From: an uncultured Bacilli bacterium
Lineage (GTDB): Bacteria; Bacillota_I; Bacilli_A; RF39; UBA660
NCBI GenBank assembly: GCA_910585045.1
Contig: CAJUCD010000002.1
Coordinates: forward strand, 62,001 to 126,000
Reading direction: 5' to 3'
DNA length: 64,000 bases
The notes under the pieces are model-generated. The model did not search any database. It was not told where the DNA came from and saw only the letters and a program-made list of their open reading frames with translations. The position numbers and the translations under genes were made by a program. This document shows, piece by piece, positions 32,669 to 41,318 of this stretch; the stretch's first letter is position 1, and each line of letters begins with the position of its first letter.

Positions 32669-33928
32669 ATGAAGTATAAAGTTTTTAGTTTAGAAAATAT
32701 GATAGTTTTATTCTTAGGACTTGTAGTTGCAACAATAGGTTTAATATTTATGAGTAGACATTTAGAAGCAAGTTTTTATGATGATAATAATAAAATTCCT
32801 GTTAGTCAATCAAGTCCTGTGAAATATATTGATGTTGAGAAAATAGTTAATAGTATTAAAGAGAAGAATGATACAGCAGAACTTAAATATGAAAGTAAAG
32901 AAGTAGAAGATTTTAGGAGTTTAATATATAAAGTTACAGATATTAAAGATGTAGATAAAATTGGTAATGTAGAATATAAATGTATACTTATAAGTGCTAT
33001 AACAGGGGAAGAAATAGAATTTGTTGATTTAATAAAAAAGGATAAGATTTCAGATTTTAATAATCGAGAATTAGAGTTATTAAGACTTAAATATCCAGAA
33101 TTTATTGTTGAAGCAATATTAGACAATGGTGATAACTTGGGTAAAAAAGTTTATTATGTAAAAGATAATGAAGTTATCATATCTTATGAAGGATATAAGT
33201 TATCTTATCAGTATAGTGAGCCGATATCTTTAAAAATTAATTTTAATGAAATTAAAGATTTAGTATCTTTTAGACCTTTTTTAGATTTAGATTATCAAAA
33301 TGAAAATGGTTTTAGTTATACAAATAATAAAAAGAGTATTGCTCTTACTTTTGATGATGGACCAAGTGGTAAATATAATCCTTTGATATTAGATGAACTT
33401 AATAAAAATAAGGCTCGAGCAACATTCTTTATGGTTGGAGAAATGATGAATAGTTGTCAAAAGTGTGTTTATGATACATATCGTTCTGGAAATGAAGTGG
33501 CATCACATACTTATGAGCATATGAATATTAAAAGAGGAACAGTTCAAAAAGTTGAGGAAAGTATTAAAAAAGTTAATGATTTATATTATAGTATAACAGG
33601 GGATACTATTAAATATTTAAGGCCTCCTTATGGAGCTTATAATAAAACAAATTTAGAAAATGTTAATTTGCCATTTATTATGTGGAATATGGATACTTTA
33701 GATTGGCGATATAGAGATGTTGATCACATTGTTAATTATATAATGGAAAATGCTCAGGATGGTTCTATTATTTTAATGCATGAGCTTTATGAGACAAGTT
33801 ATGAAGCATTAAAAATAGTTTTACCAAGACTTTATGCTGAAGGGTATCAAGTAGTTAGTATAGGGGAATTAGCTAAAATTAAAGGAAGAACTTTAGAAAT
33901 TGGTAATGCTTATACTTCATTACGTTAG
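32669..33928 (+). CDS. membrane-anchored polysaccharide deacetylase (NodB domain, 419 aa)
   Basis: One N-terminal membrane segment (8-28) and a 180-residue spacer domain precede a NodB domain with all motifs: LTFDDGPS (catalytic base and metal Asp, near residue 228), SHTYEHMN (metal His pair), LRPPYGAYN, WNMDTLDWR and ILMHE. It probably removes N-acetyl groups from peptidoglycan or another envelope glycan, as PgdA/PdaC do. AGGTAGTGAT precedes the ATG. It converges with the small membrane protein downstream, overlapping it by 9 nt. Confidence 0.88.
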   Translation: MKYKVFSLENMIVLFLGLVVATIGLIFMSRHLEASFYDDNNKIPVSQSSPVKYIDVEKIVNSIKEKNDTAELKYESKEVEDFRSLIYKVTDIKDVDKIGNVEYKCILISAITGEEIEFVDLIKKDKISDFNNRELELLRLKYPEFIVEAILDNGDNLGKKVYYVKDNEVIISYEGYKLSYQYSEPISLKINFNEIKDLVSFRPFLDLDYQNENGFSYTNNKKSIALTFDDGPSGKYNPLILDELNKNKARATFFMVGEMMNSCQKCVYDTYRSGNEVASHTYEHMNIKRGTVQKVEESIKKVNDLYYSITGDTIKYLRPPYGAYNKTNLENVNLPFIMWNMDTLDWRYRDVDHIVNYIMENAQDGSIILMHELYETSYEALKIVLPRLYAEGYQVVSIGELAKIKGRTLEIGNAYTSLR

Positions 33929-34288
33929 TTCAACATCAGGTGTATTGCCAGTTAGTTCGACATATAATGCAATAACACCACCAACTAAAAATAGAAGGGC
34001 TGATATTAGACTTAAATGTTGATTTAGAACTTCTTTTTTTGTGGCATCACGTTTTAAAGCATTAATATCTTCATAATTTATAAATACAAAATATACATAG
34101 ATGAAAAGCGCTACTACAAATATAGTTATATTAATAGTTTTATATTTTTTTTGACTATTTTTATTGTTTGTAATTAAAAAATTTCTTTCGTAAACATCAG
34201 AAATGATAGCGGCTAGAGCAATAAAGAAATATACTACCCATATAAAATCTTCAGTATTTAGTCTTTGTAATTTTATTCCTATACCCAT
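33920..34288 (-). CDS. three-TM hypothetical membrane protein (122 aa)
   Basis: Not recognised. Hydrophobic segments lie at about 15-33 (FIWVVYFFIALAAIISDVY), 53-70 (ITIFVVALFIYVYFVFI) and 92-112 (LISALLFLVGGVIALYV). No strong ribosome site precedes the ATG, so the exact start is uncertain. It lies on the minus strand and overlaps the deacetylase stop region by 9 nt. Confidence 0.5.
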   Translation of the reverse strand: MGIGIKLQRLNTEDFIWVVYFFIALAAIISDVYERNFLITNNKNSQKKYKTINITIFVVALFIYVYFVFINYEDINALKRDATKKEVLNQHLSLISALLFLVGGVIALYVELTGNTPDVELT

Positions 34289-34326
34289 ATTTAATTATAT
34301 GATTAGATGTTACTTAAAAGAATAGC

Positions 34327-34355
34327 TTGAAAATAGAAATAAAAAATGTTAGAAT
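34327..34355 (+). promoter_or_regulatory. promoter of the cytosolic HExxH gene
   Basis: TTGAAA (34327-34332), 17 bp, TAGAAT (34350-34355) with a TG-T extension. It lies inside the longest open frame, which confirms that translation starts further downstream. Confidence 0.7.
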
Positions 34356-34390
34356 ATAAACTAATTTTATTTAAAAAGGGGCGAATAAAA

Positions 34391-35632
34391 TTGGAAAAAA
34401 GAGTGTTTTTAAAACGGGTAGAGGATATTTTAAATACTAAAGATTGGTCGGGCATTGCTAAGAGTTATATTAAGGGAGCAGCTAAATTTGTCTATGAAAA
34501 TTATGCACCACATGATTATTATAAAGTTTCAATTTTTAATTATTTAGAAAGATTTCTCTATATTTTAAATAATATGAAGGACTTTAAAGTTGTAGAGTTT
34601 GCAGATTTTGGTTTAGAAGTTGAATATATGGATTATTTTAGGTCGCAAGTTAGGGTAGCAAATGGAAATGATGGTACTTTAGATATTGTAGATGGTCAAT
34701 TTGTACCTGCGGTTAGAGGTCGTTATAGTTGTCCATTGTCTGGTTATGCTGACTTAAATAAAAGAAACGTTTATTTATTAAGTGAAAGTGATAAAGTTTT
34801 TCGTCATTTAAATATTGTACATGAACTTACACATTTAGATGATGGTAAATATTCATTTCCAGTTGGTAAATTACCTTTTGGAGCAGATTTTAGAAAAATG
34901 TGTATAGAAGGTAAAGCAGTTTTTCATGAAACTTTATTTGGCACTCAAATAGAAGATGGAGCATGGTGTGATAATATTAATGATGAAAAACACCATTTAC
35001 AAATATATTCTGATTCGTGTTCTTACCCTTTATATGAAATTTTGTATAAATTATTGATTTTGATTTTCGGGGTAGAGACAATTGAGAAAATGTCTAAAAA
35101 TACAGATGCAGGACTTAATATGATTGAAACTTTAAAAGCAATGTATCCAAATCTTCCAGTTTATGAAATATATGCTCACTTTGTTTATATTTTAGCTATG
35201 TTTGATGATAACTCTAAATCATTTATTAAAAATACTATTAATATTTTTAGAAAATCACAGTATAGTTTATTTTCGCAAGAACAAGCTAATTATAAAAATT
35301 ATATCCGTGCTTTGAGAGAGTTACATAGAAATATTATGCAAGCTCAAGATAAAGCTTCATATAATGAATTTAAGAAAATATTTATATTTGCTTTAAAAGA
35401 AACTCAAGCATCAAAAGAGAAAATGCTAGCATTAAAGGATGAGAGTTTAACTTATGCTTTGATGGATATATGTGTTAAAAATGGTGATTTGATAGCATCT
35501 TTTGACTTTTTAATAAATGTTGCTAATATGGTTATCTTTAGTAGCAAAACAGTTGATGAATCTATGGCTAAAGAGTTAGGTAATATAAGAAATACTTTAA
35601 TTGAAGCAAGAGAATTAGGTAATATTAGATAA
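34391..35632 (+). CDS. cytosolic zinc-metallopeptidase-like protein (413 aa)
   Basis: HELTH (His144, Glu145, His148) and Glu173 in CIEGKAVFHE give a gluzincin-like zinc site, with the same 25-26-residue spacing between HExxH and Glu as in the membrane protein at 9626. No signal or membrane segment is present, so it acts inside the cell. The C-terminal half is helical. The frame opens at ATG 34346, but a promoter -10 lies at 34350 and AAAGGGGCG at 34374-34382 places the start at TTG 34391. The gene is monocistronic with its own terminator. Substrate unknown. Confidence 0.62.
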   Translation: MEKRVFLKRVEDILNTKDWSGIAKSYIKGAAKFVYENYAPHDYYKVSIFNYLERFLYILNNMKDFKVVEFADFGLEVEYMDYFRSQVRVANGNDGTLDIVDGQFVPAVRGRYSCPLSGYADLNKRNVYLLSESDKVFRHLNIVHELTHLDDGKYSFPVGKLPFGADFRKMCIEGKAVFHETLFGTQIEDGAWCDNINDEKHHLQIYSDSCSYPLYEILYKLLILIFGVETIEKMSKNTDAGLNMIETLKAMYPNLPVYEIYAHFVYILAMFDDNSKSFIKNTINIFRKSQYSLFSQEQANYKNYIRALRELHRNIMQAQDKASYNEFKKIFIFALKETQASKEKMLALKDESLTYALMDICVKNGDLIASFDFLINVANMVIFSSKTVDESMAKELGNIRNTLIEARELGNIR

Positions 35633-35657
35633 GAAGTATTAGAGAGCTTCTTTTTTT
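35631..35657 (+). terminator. terminator of the 34391 gene
   Basis: AAGAAG (35631-35636) pairs with CTTCTT (35647-35652), then a T-run. Confidence 0.6.
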
Positions 35658-35679
35658 AATTTAAAAATATTTGTTTTTA

Positions 35680-35710
35680 TTGACTTTTAGCTTCGGGGGG
35701 GGGGTATAAT
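35680..35710 (+). promoter_or_regulatory. poly-G spacer promoter of the TIR operon (phase-variation candidate)
   Basis: TTGACT (35680-35685) and TATAAT (35705-35710) are good -35 and -10 boxes, but the spacer is 19 bp and ends in an uninterrupted run of ten G (35695-35704). Losing two G would restore the 17-bp optimum. Runs of this kind between promoter boxes are the classic substrate of slipped-strand on/off switching. In a genome of about 27% G+C a G10 run is very unlikely by chance. Confidence 0.75.
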
Positions 35711-35746
35711 GAAGCTAGTGATTATAACAAAAGGAGTAAGAGGTTT

Positions 35747-37870
35747 ATGGTGTTTAAGTGTAAAATGTGTGGTGGTGATATTACCCCTAAACAAGGAACA
35801 AATATAGGAATATGTAGTTATTGTAAAAGTACCATGACTTTGCCTAATTTAGAAGATGAGAAAATAGTAAATTTATATAATAGAGCTAATGATTTAAGAC
35901 TAGCTAATAGGTTTGATGAAGCAAAAGAAATATATGAAAAGATTTTATTAATTAATAATGCTGAAATAGAAGCTCATTGGGGAATATTACTTTGTAGATA
36001 CGGGATTGAGTATGTAGATGATCCTAATACTAATAAGAAAATTCCAACTTGTCATAGAACTATTGATAGTTCAATTTTGGTAGATGCAGATTTTAAATTT
36101 ATAAAAAAGGAAGCTTATGGTGAAGTTTTAGAATTATATAAAAATGAAGCTAAAGTTATTGATGAAATTCAAAATGGTATATTATCTATTTCAAAAAAGG
36201 AAAAGCCTTATGATGTATTTATATGTTATAAAGAGACTGATGAGGCAGGAGAAAGAACTAAAGATTCAGTTATAGCAGAAGATATTTATGATAAATTAGT
36301 TCTACAAGGCTTAAAAGTATTTTTTGCAAGAATTACTTTAGAAAGTAAATTAGGAATGGAATATGAACCTTATATTTATTCAGCTTTAAAGTCAGCTAAA
36401 GTAATGTTAGTGGTTGGAACAAAGGAAGAACATTTTAATGCTGTTTGGGTAAAAAATGAATGGTTAAGATTCTTAGAAATGATGAAAACCAATAAAGAAA
36501 AACATTTGATTCCTGTTTATAGTGGTATTGATGCTTATAAATTACCAGAAGAATTTGCTATGTTACAAGCTCAAAATATGGATAAAATAGGAGCGATGCA
36601 AGATATAGTAAGAGGAATAAAAAAGATTTTAGATGAATATAAAGATGATTCAGAATATGAGGAAATAAATAAAGAAACTATTGAAAAAGTGGCGGCGGCT
36701 ATAGGTGATGCCAGAAGTTTAGGAAATGGTTCTTATGAAGTAACTGTAGTAAAAGAGAGACTTCCTGTATGGTATTACTTGTTAATTAGTGCGACATTTG
36801 TTTTTGGTTTTTTCTTTTCATTAATGCTATTAAGTAATGAAGTATTTTATCATTTGGTAACAAAAGAAAGCTATAGTGTTATCGACTTAATAAGATATGT
36901 TACTGGTAATGGGTTACTAATATTGTGGGGAATGTTTGTTTTGTTCATGATAATAAGTTTACTTTGTTTTATTATAAATCGTAAAACATTTAAGTTGAGA
37001 AAATACTTTTTAATAACAGGGCTATTAATTTTTTTAGAGTTTAATATGTTACCTATAAAATATGGTTATATGCCATTTAGATTTCCTTTTGTTTTAAATA
37101 TTAGAGATTTAGATGGAGTCTTCTTTTTCTATTTTATATTTGTAACTTTGTTTTTATTATTGTGGTTTATAAAGCCAACTTGGCAAATTAATACTAGTGG
37201 AAAAACTTTGATGAATGAAGAAGAAAAAAATAAACAATTGGCTAAAAATCAAGAAATTAAAAATAATTTTAGTAGAAAAGATGATTCTAAAGTAAATAAA
37301 AAATTTCTACTAGGGATATTTTTAACATTAGTTGTTTTATTCTTTATTAATATTTATACATCACTAGCAGCTTGTAAAGGTACTAATAAGGATGATACTA
37401 TAGATCAAGTAGAAATAATGGTAAGCAAAGAAATGACTAAGTTACCAGGCAGTAAATATTATAATGGACAGGTAAAAAAAGGGGAATTTTATAATTTAAT
37501 AAATGTAGTTGTTAAAGATAATAAGATGTATCTAGGAATCAAAAATAAGGCGGGAATTTTTGGTTATATAAATAGAGCTAGTGTGAATATTAATTGTGTT
37601 TCTGATAAATGTTTGCAAATGTTTAAACAAACAAATGATAGAAATCCAGAAGTAAAACAGCTAATAGTAACAACTGAATATATAAATATTCGTGCTAGTT
37701 CATATGCATCTAGTGTCAACTTGGGAAGGGTTTATAAAGATGAAATATATACTATTTTAGATAAAGCTGGTTATCAAGAAATTTGGTATAAAATAAAAAC
37801 ATCAAATGGAATAGAAGGATGGATTGCAGGCAGTTTTAATAAAGAAAAAATGGTAGATATTTTAGATTAG
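35747..37870 (+). CDS. transmembrane TIR-domain protein with zinc ribbon and SH3-like domains (707 aa)
   Basis: Domains in order: zinc ribbon (Cys5, Cys8, Cys23, Cys26); TPR-like helices (about 38-80); TIR domain (about 153-300, KPYDVFICYKETDEAG, LQGLKVFFAR, AKVMLVVGTKEEHF) with a W-V-K-N-E segment whose Glu238 matches the catalytic Glu of TIR NADases; about five membrane segments (341-540); and two outer SH3-like units (about 565-613 and 640-700, EYINIRASS and GIEGWIAGSF). So a cytosolic TIR is joined to an extracellular sensor-like module. AAAGGAG precedes ATG 35747. NADase activity and a defence role are inference. Confidence 0.82.
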   Translation: MVFKCKMCGGDITPKQGTNIGICSYCKSTMTLPNLEDEKIVNLYNRANDLRLANRFDEAKEIYEKILLINNAEIEAHWGILLCRYGIEYVDDPNTNKKIPTCHRTIDSSILVDADFKFIKKEAYGEVLELYKNEAKVIDEIQNGILSISKKEKPYDVFICYKETDEAGERTKDSVIAEDIYDKLVLQGLKVFFARITLESKLGMEYEPYIYSALKSAKVMLVVGTKEEHFNAVWVKNEWLRFLEMMKTNKEKHLIPVYSGIDAYKLPEEFAMLQAQNMDKIGAMQDIVRGIKKILDEYKDDSEYEEINKETIEKVAAAIGDARSLGNGSYEVTVVKERLPVWYYLLISATFVFGFFFSLMLLSNEVFYHLVTKESYSVIDLIRYVTGNGLLILWGMFVLFMIISLLCFIINRKTFKLRKYFLITGLLIFLEFNMLPIKYGYMPFRFPFVLNIRDLDGVFFFYFIFVTLFLLLWFIKPTWQINTSGKTLMNEEEKNKQLAKNQEIKNNFSRKDDSKVNKKFLLGIFLTLVVLFFINIYTSLAACKGTNKDDTIDQVEIMVSKEMTKLPGSKYYNGQVKKGEFYNLINVVVKDNKMYLGIKNKAGIFGYINRASVNINCVSDKCLQMFKQTNDRNPEVKQLIVTTEYINIRASSYASSVNLGRVYKDEIYTILDKAGYQEIWYKIKTSNGIEGWIAGSFNKEKMVDILD

Positions 37871-37886
37871 AAAAAGAGGTAGAAAA

Positions 37887-38954
37887 ATGGCATTATTTGA
37901 AGTAATAAAAAAAGCAAAAGATGATAAAAATATTGTTTGGCGATATCCGAAACAGAATTTTAATACAGGATCAAAGTTAATTGTTAATGAGTCAGAAGAA
38001 GCGCTGTTCTTTTCTTGTGGTGAAGCCTTAGATTTATTTGGGCCTGGTAGATATACATTAAATACTAATAATATTCCTTTATTAAGAAGATTATTAGATA
38101 TTCCAACAGGTGGAAAAACTTCTTTTACAAGTGAAGTGTATTTTATTGATAAAACTGTTAGGCAAACAAAATGGGGAACATCATCAAAATTAGAGTTTTT
38201 GGAACCAATCTATAAATTTCCTATACAAATTGGAGCATGTGGAGAAATACGTTTTGAAATTGAAGATTCTCGAAAATTGTTAGTAAAGCTAGTAGGCATT
38301 AAACGAAATTTTGATATTAATAATATAGATGATTTTTTTGCTAATCAAATACTTGTGAAGGTTAAAGCTTATTTGACGGGAATAATTAAAGAAGAAAAAA
38401 TAAGTATTTTTGAGATTGATGAAAAATTAGATAAAATAAGTAGAGAATTAAAAGAATTATTAAAAAATGATTTTCAAGAATTTGGCATTAAAATAGATAA
38501 TTTCTTTTTAAGTAATATTGCAAAGCCTGAAGATGATAAACAATATCTAAAATTTAAAGAGTTATACTTTAAAAAAGGAGTTTTAATTGCAGATGTACAA
38601 TTAGATAAAGAAATATCAGATATTGAAGCAGAAAAAGAGGCTAGTAGAATAGGAATTACGGCAAAAGGTATAGCTACAAAAAGAAAAACAGAAGGTTATT
38701 CTTATCAAGAGGAAAAAAGCTTGGAGATTGGTAAGGAAGTGGCTAGAAATGAAGCAATGGGACAATTTACTAATATTGGAGTTGGTCTGGGTGTAATGAG
38801 TGGTACTTCAAATGTTTTAGGAAGTGAAGTTACAAAACAGGTTCAAGGAGCTTTTATGAATTTGAATGAAAAATTTTGTTCTTATTGTGGACAGAAACTT
38901 AATAATGAAGCACTATTTTGTTTTAAGTGTGGAAAGAAGGTAAGTGATGAGTAA
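37887..38954 (+). CDS. SPFH-domain protein with C-terminal zinc ribbon (YdjI-like, 355 aa)
   Basis: An SPFH/virion-core-like domain fills about residues 25-240 (IVNESEEALFFSCGE, LFGPGRYTLNT, FPIQIGACGEIRFEIED, FGIKIDNFFLSNI). A helical/coiled region (235-290), a Gly-rich linker and a zinc ribbon (FCSYCGQ, FCFKCGKK) complete it, as in Bacillus YdjI, which works with YdjGH to recruit a PspA-type protein to the membrane. It starts 16 nt after the TIR gene, with AGAGGTAG ahead, and overlaps the next frame. Probably a membrane scaffold in the same system. Confidence 0.82.
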   Translation: MALFEVIKKAKDDKNIVWRYPKQNFNTGSKLIVNESEEALFFSCGEALDLFGPGRYTLNTNNIPLLRRLLDIPTGGKTSFTSEVYFIDKTVRQTKWGTSSKLEFLEPIYKFPIQIGACGEIRFEIEDSRKLLVKLVGIKRNFDINNIDDFFANQILVKVKAYLTGIIKEEKISIFEIDEKLDKISRELKELLKNDFQEFGIKIDNFFLSNIAKPEDDKQYLKFKELYFKKGVLIADVQLDKEISDIEAEKEASRIGITAKGIATKRKTEGYSYQEEKSLEIGKEVARNEAMGQFTNIGVGLGVMSGTSNVLGSEVTKQVQGAFMNLNEKFCSYCGQKLNNEALFCFKCGKKVSDE

Positions 38955-40188
38955 GAGTACTAAGATTATATTGTTAGTTGGGGTGTTGTCTTTTATTGTT
39001 TTTTTAGTAGTAGCATATTTTCATTATCAAGGTAGTTCAGATATAGTATTTTTGACCTCAAAAGATTCTTATGCAGATAATTATGCTAAAAAGCATTTTT
39101 TGGATGTTGAATATGTTTCTAATATGGAAAAGAATAAGTATCAAAGAAAATTAGAAAATTTTGATTATAAAATTGATAAGGGAATTACTATTACAGGTTA
39201 TAAAGGTAAAAGTTCAAGATTAGTAGTGCCAGCTGTTATTAGGGGCATAAAAGTTTTAGAAATAGAGGCAGATATATTAAATAATAAAAATATTGAAACA
39301 TTAGTATTATCTAGTAATATAGAAAAAATAGATAAAGAAAAATTTAAGAGTGTTAATATTGAATGTTTTGCTAATTCTTTTTGTTTAGAGTTAAAAGAAA
39401 CAGATGGCATGAATGTAACAATTTTAGATGATTCAGAATTTGTAGATTTTAATAATTATTTAGATGAATATGCTTATGAGTTAAATGATGGCCAAGTAGA
39501 AATTATAAGGTATGATGGTCAAGATTCTTATCCAATAATTCCTAATACTATCAATGGTTATCAAGTTAAAACTATAACTTTTGCGGCTAATAATATTAAA
39601 GGTATATATATTCCTGATACAGTAGATTATATAGGAAATAACTTTATTATGAAGCATTTAAATAGAACGTATTTAACGGTGGTTTTAGGTAATTTAGGGG
39701 CTTTGATAATATTTGTAGTTGTAAATATATTTAATAAGAGTAAAAAATTAGAAGAGATAAGCGCTAATTCAATTATTAGTATTATAAGTATAATATATTT
39801 AGGAATTATTTATTATTTTTCTTATAATATAAATATATTTTTAGACTATAAATGGTATATTATAAAGACATTAATCGGAACATTTATTTATATTTTACTC
39901 ATAGTTTCTCTTTATTTAGGATTAAGTAATAGAAAGAAATATACTAGTAGTATTAAATATAAAAAAGAGTTTTTAAATGAAACATTAAATTTGTTAGATG
40001 ATGTTGATTCAAATGATGAATATAATTTAAGAGAGTTAATTAGATATTCAGAACCAATATCTACTGACCAAGTAAAAGATATAGAATATAAAATCCTAGA
40101 ATTAATTACAAATATAAGTAAAGATAATGTAGAGGAAATAAAAAAGCTTATTAAGAAAAGAAATAATGTTTTAAAGCAAAATAAATAA
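38947..40188 (+). CDS. membrane protein with LRR_5/BspA-like outer repeats (413 aa)
   Basis: A first membrane segment (7-27) leads to an outer domain of about 220 residues with two BspA-type units: FDYKIDKGITITGYKGKSS with LVVPAVIRGIKVLEIEADIL, and YELNDGQVEIIRYDG with PIIPNTINGYQVKTI and GIYIPDTVDYIG. Three membrane segments (about 240-260, 275-295, 305-330) and a charged cytosolic tail follow. AAGAAGG places ATG 38947, overlapping the SPFH gene by 8 nt. Third gene of the TIR operon; possible ligand-sensing partner. Confidence 0.68.
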   Translation: MSKSTKIILLVGVLSFIVFLVVAYFHYQGSSDIVFLTSKDSYADNYAKKHFLDVEYVSNMEKNKYQRKLENFDYKIDKGITITGYKGKSSRLVVPAVIRGIKVLEIEADILNNKNIETLVLSSNIEKIDKEKFKSVNIECFANSFCLELKETDGMNVTILDDSEFVDFNNYLDEYAYELNDGQVEIIRYDGQDSYPIIPNTINGYQVKTITFAANNIKGIYIPDTVDYIGNNFIMKHLNRTYLTVVLGNLGALIIFVVVNIFNKSKKLEEISANSIISIISIIYLGIIYYFSYNINIFLDYKWYIIKTLIGTFIYILLIVSLYLGLSNRKKYTSSIKYKKEFLNETLNLLDDVDSNDEYNLRELIRYSEPISTDQVKDIEYKILELITNISKDNVEEIKKLIKKRNNVLKQNK

Positions 40189-40211
40189 GTATCTTAATTG
40201 ATACTTTTTTA
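40187..40211 (+). terminator. terminator of the TIR operon
   Basis: AAGTATC (40187-40193) pairs with GATACTT (40200-40206), TTAATT loop, then a T-run. Confidence 0.75.
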
Positions 40212-40237
40212 AATATTTTAAAATTAGCAGTTATATA

Positions 40238-40266
40238 TTGACAAGTGCTAAGCATAATATTATAAT
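40238..40266 (+). promoter_or_regulatory. promoter of the heat-shock operon
   Basis: TTGACA (40238-40243), 17 bp, TATAAT (40261-40266), a near-perfect vegetative promoter just upstream of CIRCE. Confidence 0.8.
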
Positions 40267-40270
40267 GGTA

Positions 40271-40297
40271 TTAGCACTGAAGGTTAGTTAGTGCTAA
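40271..40297. promoter_or_regulatory. CIRCE operator (HrcA binding site)
   Basis: TTAGCACT (40271-40278), 11-bp middle, AGTGCTAA (40290-40297); total 27 bp as in the consensus. Only the innermost C/G pair of the 9-bp arms differs. It is located between the -10 and hrcA, so HrcA should autoregulate the operon. Confidence 0.9.
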
Positions 40298-40313
40298 TTG
40301 TATAGGTGATGGC

Positions 40314-41318
40314 ATGGACGAAAGAAAAAAAGATATTTTAAAAGAAATAGTAGAAAGTTATATTAAAGAAGCAAAGCCTATAGGCTCTAAGCATTTATGT
40401 GATAAGTTTAAATGTTCTAGTGCAACAATTAGAAATGAAATGGCTGTTTTGGAAAGTCTAGGCTATATTGAGAAAAATCATATATCTAGTGGTCGTATTC
40501 CAAGTGAGCTAGGTTATAAGTATTATGTAGAATATTTAATGAAACCAAAAGAATTAACTGGTGAAGATATGTTAAAATTACAAACTATATTTTCCAATCA
40601 AAATTTAATGGTTAGTGAAGCTATAGAGGCTTGTTTAGAAATTATTAGTGATATAACTAATTATACTAGTGTAAGTTTAGGGAAAGAAAGCTATAATAAT
40701 ACTTTAAAACAAATTTCAATTATACCACTTGATGAACATAAAATAGTAGCTCTGGTTTGTACTGATAAAGGAATTGTTAAAAATAAACAGTTTGTTCTTA
40801 ATCAGGGTATTAATTTAAAAGAGTTAATGAAAACTAGTGAAATAATTAATAAAATGTTGATAGGTACACCAATACCAGATATTTCAGAAAGATTAGAGTA
40901 TGAAATTAAGCCAATTATTTCTCGAGAGATGGAACAATATGAAGCGATATATGGAATATTTTATGAAGCTTTTAGTGACTTTGTAAAAAATCAAGAGAAT
41001 GTACATGTAGTTGGTAAATCAAAAATGTTAGCCCAACCAGAGTATAATGATTCAGAAGAAATTAAACGTTTAATTTCTAAATTAGAAGATGAAAGTTCTA
41101 TTCGAAAAATTGTACAAAATGATGATGATAAAAATATTAGTATATATATTGGTAGCGAGTCTGATTTTGATGATAATGTAACAGTAATTAAAACAAATTA
41201 TAAATTAGGTGGCGAGGAAGGAACTATAGCAATAATTGGTCCTAAACGTATGGAATATGACCGGGTTGTAGGAGTATTAGATAAATTAAATAAATGGCTA
41301 GAGGAAAAAGGTGAATAA
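40314..41318 (+). CDS. hrcA: heat-inducible transcription repressor HrcA
   Basis: Represses class I heat-shock genes by binding CIRCE. The N-terminal winged helix is ERKKDILKEIVESYIKEAKPIGSKHL, then CSSATIRNEMAVLESLGYIEKNHISSGRIPSELGYKYYV; the GAF-like and dimerisation domains follow to residue 334. GGTGAT lies 3 nt before the ATG. First gene of hrcA-grpE-x-dnaK-pepF-dnaJ. Confidence 0.96.
   Translation: MDERKKDILKEIVESYIKEAKPIGSKHLCDKFKCSSATIRNEMAVLESLGYIEKNHISSGRIPSELGYKYYVEYLMKPKELTGEDMLKLQTIFSNQNLMVSEAIEACLEIISDITNYTSVSLGKESYNNTLKQISIIPLDEHKIVALVCTDKGIVKNKQFVLNQGINLKELMKTSEIINKMLIGTPIPDISERLEYEIKPIISREMEQYEAIYGIFYEAFSDFVKNQENVHVVGKSKMLAQPEYNDSEEIKRLISKLEDESSIRKIVQNDDDKNISIYIGSESDFDDNVTVIKTNYKLGGEEGTIAIIGPKRMEYDRVVGVLDKLNKWLEEKGE

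Noticed and set aside
31844..33126. Minus-strand ORFs in the ABC permease and deacetylase genes
   Set aside because: Shadows. The Ser/Leu-rich composition is the reverse complement of Lys/Asn/Asp-rich coding DNA.
37887..38954. Phage virion-core origin of the SPFH gene
   Set aside because: The virion-core name belongs to the family description of YdjI-like proteins. No other phage structural gene is nearby, so a prophage reading is unsupported.
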